From positions 124,001 to 188,000 of the forward strand of contig CAVPXS010000018.1 of assembly GCA_963709775.1 (NCBI GenBank): a stretch of DNA of 64,000 bases. Reading direction: 5' to 3'. Source of the stretch: Salinimicrobium sp963709775. Lineage in GTDB: Bacteria; Bacteroidota; Bacteroidia; Flavobacteriales; Flavobacteriaceae. Under the pieces are notes generated by a model. The model saw nothing but the letters and a program-made list of their open reading frames with translations, searched no databases and was not told where the DNA came from. A program made the position numbers and the translations under genes. Positions 44,129 through 54,056 of this stretch are shown here, one piece after another (the stretch's first letter is position 1; every line of letters begins with the position of its first letter).

Positions 44129-47100
44129 TTATCTGCTTAAGTACAATTTACCTTGAGTAGGTGCTGTTTGTCCGTCGTTGTAGTACAATATGTAGAAATA
44201 GACTCCTACAGGTAATACTCCACTTCCAATCGAACCTTCAGTAGAAGTTCCATCCCATCCTGGGTTTTCTCCTTTACCAACGTATACTGGCTCTCCCCAT
44301 CTGTTGTAAATTTCCAACATGTGGTTAGGGTATTCCGCAGAGATACCTGTGATGGCGAAATAGTCATTGATACCATCCCCATTCGGAGTAAAGATCTCAG
44401 GAATAACTATTGGACAGAAATCAGCAGTTACCGCTAATCTTGTTGAACTTTCACAGCCTTCATCGTTTGTAGAAGTTGCGTAGTAAATAGTGCCGTCTGT
44501 AAGCGTAGTCATTCTACTTAATGGATCGGTACTTGTTGCAGTAGCATACCAGGTAATATCTCCATTAGCAGAAACAATCTCTTCAAGATCAGCAAGTGTT
44601 CCATCAATAGGAATGCACTCTGCGTTCGAAACAAGAACAGGAGCATCTGAATTTGAGAAAGAAACTGTTAAACTGGCAGCATCAGAAACGCAACCGGCAA
44701 CATTTGTTTGTGTTACATAATAAGTTCCTTCAGTAAGTTCCTCTGTACTTCCTACTTCAGTTGCTAATGTCTCATCTGAATACACAGTGAAAGTAGCATC
44801 ATCTTCTCCAGAGATTTCCAGGTCGGCTATAGTGGCGCCATCTACATCACATTGTGTGAAGGGGGTTACAGTTGGAACTGCTGGACTGTCAGACAAAGTA
44901 ACTGTTACAGAAGGTCTGTCGTCACAAGTTCCTTCAACAGGACCTGCATAGTAAACGCTTCCATCTACAAGAACAGTGGTTGCATCAAGTGCTTCTGTAG
45001 CATCTGTTGAAGAATACCAAAGAACTCCTGCAGGCATAAGATCGGCCACAGTTGGCTCACTATCACAGAATGTTTGTTCTGCTGCAGTTACTTCAGGACA
45101 ATTTGGCTCCTGAGTACCTATTACTACAGTAACTGTAGCTGAAGCTGAACATCCATTCTCACTTGTTACAGTGTAGGTGTAAACTCCTTCTTCGTCGGTT
45201 GCAGGATCAAACGTTCCGTCAACTTCTTCTCCATCAAAAGTCCATGTTCCGTCAGCTTCAGGTGTTCCGCCAAGTTCAGCGAAAAGATCAACTGTTTCTG
45301 TAGCATCTTCTTCAAGATTAACTGTAACTGATTGACCTGCGTCTGGATTTTCAAGGACGGTAACAGTAAGTACGGCAGAATCTGTACACTCACCATTGCC
45401 TACTGTATAAGTAGTAGTGAAGTCTCCAAAATTGCTGTTGATGTTGTAGTCGTCAATTATCTCCTGTATTGTTGGGTTAAAAGTTCCGTTTGTAGGCACT
45501 CCTGTTTCAAGAAGGCCTATATAAAGATTTCTAACACCTGTATTGGATAGATTTTCTACTTCAGAATTACAAACTTCTACTGAATTGTCTGCTCCTGCAT
45601 TAGCGGTGTTTTCTCCAACAGTAACGGTAAACTCGGTAGAATCTGAACCTATGACACAAGCTTCAGCGAAATCTTCGCTAACAGTATAGGTGATAGTGTA
45701 TTCTCCTTCAACAGAAACATCCAAAGCTCCACCATTAATTTCGTTTCCTTGAGCATCAAAAAATCTTCCGCCAGGTAATGAATCCTCACCAAGGTAATTA
45801 TAAAGATCTAGAGAGTTATCGCTTACACATACCTCGAAATCATTAATAGTACCCGCATTAGCTTCTTCAAGAGGAATAATGGTTACAGTTAATTCGACTG
45901 AATCTGTACAGTCGCCTTCTGTAAGAGTATATGTAGTAGTGAAATCACCTAAACCATCAGCATCAGTTTGATACATTGTGGCAATTTGAGATGGAGTAGG
46001 ATTAAGTGAACCGGTTCTAACAACCCCTGGGTCAAGAAGATTTAAATAAAATTTCCTGATTTCGTCAATACTTGGGAAGACTGTCTGTACGTCTGTTTCG
46101 CAAACTGTAGTAGAGCTATCTGTTCCTGCATCAACTACTCCTTCACAAGGATCGGTTGGGTCAGAAGTTACAGTTACAGTTACAACTGCAGTATCCATAC
46201 AACCTTCATAGCCCACAGTGTAGGTGAAAGTTCCTGCTTCGTCTGTAGCTGGATCAAAAATTCCGTCTCCGTTACTCCAGGTTCCACCTTGCTGAGCGTT
46301 TTCTCCTAAATACCCAAATAAGGTTACGGCATCGTCTTCTGTAGTAAGAGTAACAGTATCATCATCTCCGGCATTAGCTTCAGTAACTACATTTATTGTT
46401 AACTCAAAGTTTGTGCGTCAGGGGCGGTGTAAACAGTGGTGAATTCTCCTAATTTATCAGCATCTGCCTGATACATTTCAGAAATTTGCCTTGGTGTAGG
46501 ATTGAAAGTTCCGTTTGTTGCTACACCTGGAGGAAGAAGTCCAAGGTAGAATTTCCTTATTTCATCATAGCTTGGGAAGAAAGTATCAACATCTCCTGCG
46601 CAAACTATAGCATAACCACTACCCGGTGTTGTTGGATCTGTTGGGTCGGTTGGATCGGTTGGATCGTTTACAATTACTGTTACGGTTGCTGAATCCATAC
46701 AGGTTTCATACCCTACAGTATATGTGTAATCACCAGCTTCGTCTGTAGCAGGATCAAAAATTCCGTTTCCTGTATTCCAGGTTCCGCCTCTAAGAGCATT
46801 TTCACCCAAGTAAGTGAATAAATCTACCGGCTCATCATCTGTAGTAAGTGTTACGGTAGCATCATCTCCTGCTTCAGCTTCAGTAACTACATTGATGGTG
46901 AGCTCATAAGATTCTCCGTTTACTGTGTAAATAGTTGTGAACTCCCCTAAACCATCTTCATCTGCCTGATATCTATCAGCCATTTCAGCGGGAGTAGGGT
47001 TAAATGATCCATTTGTTGCTACGCCAGAGGGAAGCAATCTTAAATAGTATTTTCTAATTTCATCCACACTTGGAAAAAAGGTCTGTACATCCCTTTCACA

Positions 47101-49029
47101 CACAACACTAACTCCAGGAGAGACTACTGGGTCGGTTGGTTCTGTAGTTAGAGTAACTACTACAGAGGCAGAGTCTGTACAATCACCTGAACCAACAGTA
47201 TAAGTGTAAGTGCCAGCTGCATCTGTGGCAGGATTAAAAGTGCCATTGCCAGAACTCCAGGTTCCTCCTGCCTGGGCATCTTCTCCAAGTAAGGTAAATA
47301 GATCTACCGGTGCGTCATCAGGGTTTAAAGTAATAGCGTTATCATTTCCAGCATTAGCATCCTCAATAACGGTAATGGATATTGCAGCTTTATCTTCACA
47401 CTCTCCTTCACCTACAGTATAAGTACCGGTAATATTAACTGGCTCAGTAAGTGGAATGCCGGGAACTAAGAACCTTTGGAATTCTTCAAAGTTGCCTTCG
47501 AATGTTCCATCAAGGTCTCTATCTCCAAGCCACTCTGCAAGTATGGCCATTCCTGACTCCGGATCCGGGGCAGAGGTAATTTGCTGTACAAGAGCTTCGA
47601 TCTCAGTACGACAAAAAGTTTCATTAACATCCTCACCAGCATTGGCCTCACAAGGAGCAACAGTGATAGTGAAAGTTGCAGTGTCGCTTCCAATTATACA
47701 TCCTGAAGTTTCATCAACAGTATATTCTATAGTGTAAACTCCAGAACCTTCTTCTGAAGGATTAAATTCTCCTTCTGGATAACCTTCAAAAGTTCCAATA
47801 GTTTGTCCTCCGTCAATTAGATCATATAAATTTTGTGGGCCGTCATTAGGTTGGAATGTTCTTTCCACATCACTACCGGCATTTGCTGCTTCAGTTTCAA
47901 CTACAGAAATAGTCAATAGGACTGAAGCCTCACACTCATCTTCCCCTAAAGTATAGGTTGTGGTATAATCTCCCAGACCATCCTCATCATTTTGATATTG
48001 CTGTGCAAGTTGATCTGGAGTTGGATTAAAAGTTCCATTTCTGGAAACTCCTTCATCTAATAGAGCTAATAAATAGTTTCTAATAGCATCATTGCTAGGA
48101 AAAGTTTCCTGAACATCCGTCTCACAAACTATTCCAACATTCGGATTGCCTGCGTCTCCGGTTGCAAGTTCAACCTCCACAGCAACTCTATCTCTACTTT
48201 CACAAGGAGGTTGAGTTGAATTTGTACGGTTAACAATCTGACTCGCATAATAGATCCCTCCGTCAACTAAGGGTTTGAAGGATTGAGAGCAGGATTGGAA
48301 GTATTAGTGCTATACCATCTGATAGCTTGACTGTTAACACTTGTGTACTCTGCCTCAAGGTCTGCAACCGTAGCTCCTTCACAAAAAGTTTGTAAAGCCG
48401 CAGCAGTTGGAGCTTCAGCTAAAACAGGTGAATATTGAATAGCAACTCTGGTAGAAGGACAACTTGGAGTAGCATCTTCGTCACGTTGACCAACAAAATA
48501 ATTAGCTCCTTCATCTAAAGGCTCATTAGGATCAAGTGCAGTTCCACCGTACTCTTCTGAAAATACTTCAATAATGTACGTCTCTTCACTTGCATCTACA
48601 ACATTAATAAGATCCTGCACGGTACTTGTAGTCGCTAGTGCCATACTCACAGGGTTGGAAAAAAGAACCAAAAGAAGGAGTAGGCGCGCCTACATTAATC
48701 ACAGTAACTTCTACTGCTTCTCTTTCTGAGCAATTTCCAGACTCATTACCTGCGTAATAAGTGGTATTGTCTTCCAAAAGTTCGTTATTAGGAATGGCAT
48801 TTGGAGAGTCGGCAGTTCTGTACCATACAACTCCATCTCCATTGGCAGTTGCCTTTAAATCGGCTACCGTTTGTAAATAACAAAAGGTTTGTTGATTTCC
48901 AGCTGCTACTGCATCTTCGTCTGCTACATCAGGACAGGTTTCCTGTCCGAAAGTGTAGGTTCCGCTAAATAAAAATAAGGCAAAAAAGAGTAATGGTACT
49001 CCCTTCTTACCTAGAGTAAAAATTCGCAT
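44129..49029 (-). CDS. Large repeat adhesin with type IX (type B) C-terminal sorting domain (three frameshifts)
   Basis: A secreted surface protein of about 1633 residues after repair. A signal peptide (YTFGQE) starts it and a gliding-motility-associated C-terminal domain (IFTPNGDGINDYF, LEIYNRWG, GVYFYILYY) ends it, so it is exported by type IX secretion. Between are three module types: C (QTFC...TVADL...WY...YYAG...C), A (VCETDVQ..FPS.DEIRKFYL), and B, an Ig-like GGTW...G.FDPATDEAG.YTYTVG. The frames join by removing one A from the run at 48659-48664, and adding one base at the G run 48271-48273 and one at the A run 46406-46408. A DPTDPTDPT linker is present near 46650. Probably a SprB-like adhesin, much smaller than SprB. 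Confidence 0.88.
45355..48132 (-). repeat. Five copies of an approximately 75-residue module A in the adhesin gene
   Basis: Copies begin near 48132, 47110, 46612, 46115 and 45582 on the minus strand. The shared pattern is VCExDVQxxFPSxDEIRKFY, then LxLLxxGVxxNGTFNPTP and YQxDxDGLGxFTTxYT. Copies 2-4 are the closest. B modules (GGTWxxGxGxFDPATDEAG) follow most of them. A partly related segment with FCRTEIEALV is near 47620. I do not recognise module A as a named domain. Confidence 0.8.
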
Positions 49030-49386
49030 AGGCTTTAAGTGTTAAATTTAATCAATTTGCATTTATGGTTTTCATGGTCCAAATATACACTAAACATGTA
49101 TATTAAAACTTAAACTCCTGTTAAGGCAGAGTTCAAGAGGGGCGCAGCAATGAGCTGTTTAATATGTTGAAGTAGGGGAGGTTAAAAGTACAATTTTTTC
49201 ATTAATAATATTTTTCTAGGAGTTTTTTTACATGCATAAAGTTAAAAAAGTTTTTTGTCGAACAAATTGAACTCACAGTTGGACATAGGAACTGTCTTTT
49301 TGTTACAAAATATCCGAATATTTTTTACAGAATTCTAAAGCCTGTCTTTCTGCGTATTCCTTTATATTTACTCAAAAATTAAAAAA
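49030..49386. other. Divergent promoter region between the adhesin and mpl genes
   Basis: About 357 AT-rich bases without open frames that look real. It contains a clear -7 box for the adhesin and a weaker TATATTTA near 49363 before mpl. Nothing else recognised. Confidence 0.6.
49080..49087 (-). promoter_or_regulatory. -7 promoter box of the adhesin operon
   Basis: On the minus strand TATATTTG matches the consensus exactly, 51 bases before the adhesin start codon. No -33 box at the usual distance, so an activator may be needed. Confidence 0.5.
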
Positions 49387-50742
49387 ATGCGGCTACATTT
49401 TATAGCAATTGGGGGTAGCGCGATGCACAATCTTGCTCTCGCACTTCATAAAAAAGGATATACAATAACCGGGAGTGATGATATGATCTATGAACCTTCC
49501 AGATCCAGACTTGAAAAGGAAGGGCTTCTTCCAGACGAATACGGTTGGTTTAAGGAAAAAATTACAGAAGAAATTGATGCTGTTATACTGGGTATGCATG
49601 CCAGAGAAGATAATCCGGAACTGGAAAGAGCTAAACAACTTGGATTGTCAATTTATTCTTATCCGGAATTTTTATATGAGCAGTCAAAAGAAAAAACCAG
49701 GGTAGTCATTGGTGGTTCTCACGGTAAGACTACGATTACTTCTATGATCCTGCATGTTCTCAACTACCACCACAAAAATGTGGATTACATGGTAGGAGCA
49801 CAACTGGAAGGCTTTGACACTATGGTTCACCTAACTAAAGAGAATGACTTTATCGTGTTGGAGGGGGATGAATACCTTTCCTCGGCTATAGATCGTCGTC
49901 CAAAGTTTCACCTTTATAAACCGAACATTGCCCTGCTTAGCGGAATCGCCTGGGACCATATTAACGTTTTTCCCACCTTAGATGAGTACCTGGAGCAGTT
50001 TAAAATTTTTATCGATTCCATAGTTAAAGGAGGTATTCTTGTATATAATGAAGAGGATGAACACCTTAAAAAACTTGTGGAAGAATCTACAAATACAATC
50101 CGGAAACATCCTTATAGCACTCCTGAATATCACGTGGAGAATGAACAGACTCTTTTACATACTCCTGAAGGAGACATGCCAGTGTCAATTTTTGGGGAGC
50201 ACAACCTCCAAAATCTGGCAGGCGCAAAATGGATTTGTCAGCACATGGGTATAGACGAAGAAGATTTTTACGAAGCTATTGCCTCTTTTAAAGGAGCTTC
50301 AAAAAGGCTGGAAAAGATTGCCGAAACAAAAAGAACTGTTGTGTATAAAGATTTTGCTCATAGCCCTTCAAAGGTTATGGCTACCACGAAAGCCGTGAAA
50401 CAACAGTATCCCGGGAGGCATGTTATAGCTTGCCTGGAATTACACACCTACAGCAGTTTGAACGCGGAATTCCTCCTGCAGTATCAATCATCTTTGGATA
50501 CCGCCGATGAAGCTGTTGTTTTCTTTTCTCCTGAAGCCGTGGAAAATAAAAAACTTGACCCGATCTCAAAAGAGCAGATATTAGAATCTTTTTCGAGAAA
50601 GGATCTTACGGTATATACCAATCCCGTGGACTTCAAAGAATTTCTAAAAGAACAGGATTATGATAATAAAGTACTCCTGTTAATGAGCAGTGGGAATTAT
50701 GGTGGTCTGGATTTCGAGGAGATCAAGAACTGGATATCCTAA
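49387..50742 (+). CDS. mpl: UDP-N-acetylmuramate--tripeptide ligase (Mpl-type Mur ligase)
   Basis: A 451-residue Mur ligase that attaches a recycled murein tripeptide to UDP-MurNAc. The N-terminus FIAIGGSAMHNLALALHKKG is the Mpl/MurC Rossmann start, the ATP loop GGSHGKTTITSM is near residue 109, and EGDEYLSSAIDRRPKF is a signature that separates Mpl from MurC. The YKDFAHSPSKV block is in the C-terminal domain. With anmK at 3.2 kb it shows that wall recycling is active. Confidence 0.9.
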   Translation: MRLHFIAIGGSAMHNLALALHKKGYTITGSDDMIYEPSRSRLEKEGLLPDEYGWFKEKITEEIDAVILGMHAREDNPELERAKQLGLSIYSYPEFLYEQSKEKTRVVIGGSHGKTTITSMILHVLNYHHKNVDYMVGAQLEGFDTMVHLTKENDFIVLEGDEYLSSAIDRRPKFHLYKPNIALLSGIAWDHINVFPTLDEYLEQFKIFIDSIVKGGILVYNEEDEHLKKLVEESTNTIRKHPYSTPEYHVENEQTLLHTPEGDMPVSIFGEHNLQNLAGAKWICQHMGIDEEDFYEAIASFKGASKRLEKIAETKRTVVYKDFAHSPSKVMATTKAVKQQYPGRHVIACLELHTYSSLNAEFLLQYQSSLDTADEAVVFFSPEAVENKKLDPISKEQILESFSRKDLTVYTNPVDFKEFLKEQDYDNKVLLLMSSGNYGGLDFEEIKNWIS

Positions 50743-50794
50743 AATAGCATTTATGGAATAGCTTCATTTTGCTATCTTTAAATAAATTGAGCCA

Positions 50795-51496
50795 ATGGAT
50801 CCTCAAAAATCATCATCTTTTACAATTAAACATTGGGCAGAGGGAGACCGCCCCAGAGAGAAACTTCTGCAAAAAGGCAGGCAACACCTCACTGATGCCG
50901 AGTTGCTGGCAATTTTAATTGGTTCTGGAAGCAAGAATGAATCGGCAGTCGAGGTGTGCAAAAAAGTGCTTTCCAAAGCTGGTGATAATCTTAATGAATT
51001 AGGGAGGTTTTCTGTAAATCAACTAATGGAAGTAAAAGGAATAGGGCAGGTGAGAGCTTTGACTATTGTAGCAGCTCTTGAACTTGGCCGTAGGCGCCGC
51101 TCTTCTGAAGCTTTGGAAAAGAAGAAGATTTCCTCAAGCACTTCAGTCTTTGAACTTATGCAGCCCAAAATAGGGGAATTGCCTCATGAGGAATTCTGGA
51201 TCCTTTATCTTAATAATTCGAATAAGGTTATCCAGGAACTGTCTCTAAGCAAAGGAGGTATAACCGGCACCTTAGTAGATGTTCGGCTGGCATATAAACA
51301 GGCATTGAATTTGGGAGCCACGGCCACTATCCTGGTGCATAACCATCCATCAGGGAATCTTAATCCGAGTGCGGCGGATAAGCAACTGACTCAAAAATTC
51401 AAGACCGCGGGAGAGTCCCTCGATATTAAAGTTCTGGATCATCTCATAATAACCGAAAATTCCTACTTCAGCTTTGCCGATGAAGGCTTGCTGTAA
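50795..51496 (+). CDS. radC: RadC family protein (JAB/MPN metal domain)
   Basis: A 233-residue protein with an N-terminal helix-hairpin-helix-like part (LMEVKGIGQVRALTIVAALE, about residues 68-87) and a JAB1/MPN zinc domain with HNHPSGNLNPSAADKQLT. The old DNA repair name is not well supported; JAB domains are often peptidases and the cell role remains unclear. It is followed 10 bases later by the deacetylase-like gene. Confidence 0.9.
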   Translation: MDPQKSSSFTIKHWAEGDRPREKLLQKGRQHLTDAELLAILIGSGSKNESAVEVCKKVLSKAGDNLNELGRFSVNQLMEVKGIGQVRALTIVAALELGRRRRSSEALEKKKISSSTSVFELMQPKIGELPHEEFWILYLNNSNKVIQELSLSKGGITGTLVDVRLAYKQALNLGATATILVHNHPSGNLNPSAADKQLTQKFKTAGESLDIKVLDHLIITENSYFSFADEGLL

Positions 51497-51506
51497 AAAC
51501 TAATCT

Positions 51507-52796
51507 ATGCTGCTGGTATATACCCAGAAAATCACACCAAGAATTACATATGTGTTTAAACACATGTGTACACAAATTTTAGGTTTACCGGTAGGTTTCA
51601 CCTCAAAAATTGAAGAATTTGTAGCACATGAAGGAATGAAACTTTCTTATGGCAAACAAAGTTTGGCAAATGAGGTTTTTATTCAAAATGTGGACCTTTT
51701 ATTGGAGCAGGGAATAAATGATCTTGAGGTAAAGGTACAGGACTGGGATGAGGTACCTTGTTTCTTTGCAGTGGGGGAGGCAAGTTCTATTCCCTTTGAT
51801 ATTTTTGCGGCCTCATTTTACTTACTTAGCAGGTATGAAGAGTACCTTCCACATGTAAAAGATGAAGAAGGAAGATTCCAGGCCAGTGAGAGTTTGGCTT
51901 TTCAGGAAGGTTTTTTAGAAAAACCTATTATAGATATTTGGGCTCGGAAATTTCAACAGGTCCTTGAGGATAAATTCCCAAAACAAAAGTTTCCAAAACG
52001 AAATTTCAGCACGCAGACCATAATTGCTGTAACCGAAGCATATTGCTACAAGAAGAAAGGAATTGTAAGGGTGGTGCTGGGACTGTTGCTGGACCTTTTC
52101 AGATTTAAGCCAAAGTATGTATTGCATAGGCTGCAGGTGATGACCAAAATTAAAAAGGATCCATATGATATCTATTCCAAAGTAATTAGGTTCCTTAAAA
52201 AATACGATGTTCCAATGAAGTTTATGTTTCAGTTAAGTGACTTTTCCACTTATGACAGAAATATAAATCACAATCGCCTGGAATTTCAGAGTCTTATTAA
52301 ATCTGTTGCCGATTATGCCGAGGTAGGATTGCAACCGGGATTTTATGCCAACCAAAAATTTGCAGTTTTAAAAGAAGAAAAAAAGCGGCTGGAACAAATA
52401 ATTAAGAGACCGGTTATAAGTGCAATTAATAACCATTATAACCTGTTGTTGCCCGATACTTATAATCACATGGTGGAACTTGATTTTCAGGATGATTTTT
52501 CCATGGGTTATCCCGAAGCTGTGGGCTTGAGAGCAGGAACCTGTACTCCTTTTCTTTTTTACGACCTGAATTTTGAAATAACCACACCTTTATTAATCCA
52601 TCCCTACGCTATAAATTCTGAAGCTTTTAGTAAATTAAAAGAAAATGAAATAGAGTATAAGGTTCTGGAAATAAAACGACAAATTTCCATAGTAAACGGA
52701 AATTTAATTTCGGTATTCACGAATAAAGATTTTTCTGAATATGCCAATGCAAGAAGGAATTTTTCAATTTTAAAGATACTTAATGAAATTCAGTAA
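51507..52796 (+). CDS. Polysaccharide deacetylase-like protein with N-terminal DUF7033-type domain, catalytic residues altered
   Basis: A 429-residue protein related to a flavobacterial group of deacetylase-like proteins (MLLVYTQKITPRITYVFKHM at the N-terminus, DTYNHMVELDF, and FSMGYPEAVGLRAGTCTPF, all group features). In relatives the first metal block contains Asp-x-Asp before AYxY; here the same place reads IIAVTEAYCYKKKG, with neither Asp. The later His-containing block is QPGFYAN rather than HPSY. So the hydrolase may be inactive or have another role. Its end overlaps yjjG by 14 bases. Confidence 0.72.
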   Translation: MLLVYTQKITPRITYVFKHMCTQILGLPVGFTSKIEEFVAHEGMKLSYGKQSLANEVFIQNVDLLLEQGINDLEVKVQDWDEVPCFFAVGEASSIPFDIFAASFYLLSRYEEYLPHVKDEEGRFQASESLAFQEGFLEKPIIDIWARKFQQVLEDKFPKQKFPKRNFSTQTIIAVTEAYCYKKKGIVRVVLGLLLDLFRFKPKYVLHRLQVMTKIKKDPYDIYSKVIRFLKKYDVPMKFMFQLSDFSTYDRNINHNRLEFQSLIKSVADYAEVGLQPGFYANQKFAVLKEEKKRLEQIIKRPVISAINNHYNLLLPDTYNHMVELDFQDDFSMGYPEAVGLRAGTCTPFLFYDLNFEITTPLLIHPYAINSEAFSKLKENEIEYKVLEIKRQISIVNGNLISVFTNKDFSEYANARRNFSILKILNEIQ

Positions 52797-53472
52797 TATT
52801 CGTCATATTTTTTTTGACCTTGACCACACATTATGGGACTTTGACCGTAACTCGGGCTTAGCTTTCAATTCGATTTTTGAAAAGCACAAGATCAAAGTGA
52901 GGCTGGAGGAATTTCTCGCCATTTATGCTCCTATTAATGCCGATTACTGGAAGTTATACAGGGAAGACAAGGTCACTAAAGAAGATCTTCGATATGGCAG
53001 GCTGAAGGATTCTTTTGAAGGAATGAAAGTGAATGTTTCAGATTCTCAAATCAAGCAATTGAGTATAGATTATATTGATCATTTGCCGCATCATAATCAC
53101 CTGCTTGCAGGCGCGGTTGAAATTCTTGACTATCTTCAGCCGCAATATGAGCTTCACATTATTACCAATGGTTTTAAAGAAGTTCAACATAAAAAGTTAG
53201 AAAGTTCTGGGATTCTTAAGTATTTCAGAACCATTACAACTTCCGAAGATGTTGGAGTTAAAAAACCCCACCAGAGGATCTTTGAAGTAGCTCTAAGTAA
53301 TGCTGCTGCCAAAGTTGATGAAAGTATAATGATAGGTGATAATTTTGAAGCAGATATACTTGGGGCGAAGAATTTTGGAATGCAGGCAATCTTATATAAT
53401 TATTATAAAGCGGAGTTTTCTGCAGATCATCACCAGGTGATGGAAATGGAAGAATTAAGGGGCTATCTGTAA
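52783..53472 (+). CDS. yjjG: YjjG family noncanonical pyrimidine nucleotidase (HAD)
   Basis: A 229-residue HAD phosphatase, YjjG type, that cleans the nucleotide pool of odd pyrimidine nucleotides. HAD motif I is FFDLDHTLWDFDRN (two Asp), motif II TNGF, motif III the Lys in VKKPHQRIF, motif IV MIGDNFEADILGA. The start ATG lies inside the previous gene by 14 bases, so translation is coupled. Confidence 0.9.
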   Translation: MKFSNIRHIFFDLDHTLWDFDRNSGLAFNSIFEKHKIKVRLEEFLAIYAPINADYWKLYREDKVTKEDLRYGRLKDSFEGMKVNVSDSQIKQLSIDYIDHLPHHNHLLAGAVEILDYLQPQYELHIITNGFKEVQHKKLESSGILKYFRTITTSEDVGVKKPHQRIFEVALSNAAAKVDESIMIGDNFEADILGAKNFGMQAILYNYYKAEFSADHHQVMEMEELRGYL

Positions 53473-53507
53473 TAAGCCGAGACCAATTTCGTTAGATAGA
53501 GAACTGT

Positions 53508-54056
53508 ATGAAAATGTCCCTCAAAAAAACATTGTCTAAAATAGCATTTTTGACGATCCTTCTCGTGTTTTCTTCTTGTGTGAAAGATGTTGATCTTGAC
53601 CAGGCCGAAGATATCGTTCTCACCCCCGAAGCGGCTATTGATTTAGTATATTTCACCATAACTTCTGAAGATTTTTCGCCAGGTCCCGGATTAGTTGATA
53701 CAGCAAGAGATGAGACAAGACTGGATTTTCTTGACGACGATTATATTCAGAACAGTCTTGTGCAGGCCGATTTTAACTTTAGGTTTACCAACACCTTTGA
53801 AAGTCCTTTGACGGCGACTATTAAATTTGTTTCACCTGGAAATGCGGTGCAGCATACTATTATTATACCTGTTCCGCAAGGAAGTATAGGATCTCCTGCA
53901 ACTGTAGATTTCACAGAGATCATTAATGAAAATCAAATAAACAGAGTAAGAAGAAGTATTAAAGTGTCTATAGAAATTACAAGACATGAACCCCTTGCTG
54001 TTGAAGGGTCTTTGCAGCTGGAATCAAAAGGGTTCTACTACTTTGAATTCGAATAG
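53508..54056 (+). CDS. Lipoprotein of unknown function
   Basis: 182 residues with a lipoprotein signal, FLTILLVFSSC, so it is membrane anchored. The body is beta-rich (DLVYFTITSEDFSPGPGL, FRFTNTFESPLTATIKFVSP, HTIIIPVPQG). I recognise no named domain. It directly abuts the next gene, a predicted outer-membrane barrel, so the two probably act together in the envelope. Confidence 0.72.
   Translation: MKMSLKKTLSKIAFLTILLVFSSCVKDVDLDQAEDIVLTPEAAIDLVYFTITSEDFSPGPGLVDTARDETRLDFLDDDYIQNSLVQADFNFRFTNTFESPLTATIKFVSPGNAVQHTIIIPVPQGSIGSPATVDFTEIINENQINRVRRSIKVSIEITRHEPLAVEGSLQLESKGFYYFEFE

Noticed and set aside
45355..48132. Adhesin repeats as a CRISPR-like or satellite array
   Set aside because: The periodicity is at protein level with variable unit length and diverged DNA, and lies within an open frame.
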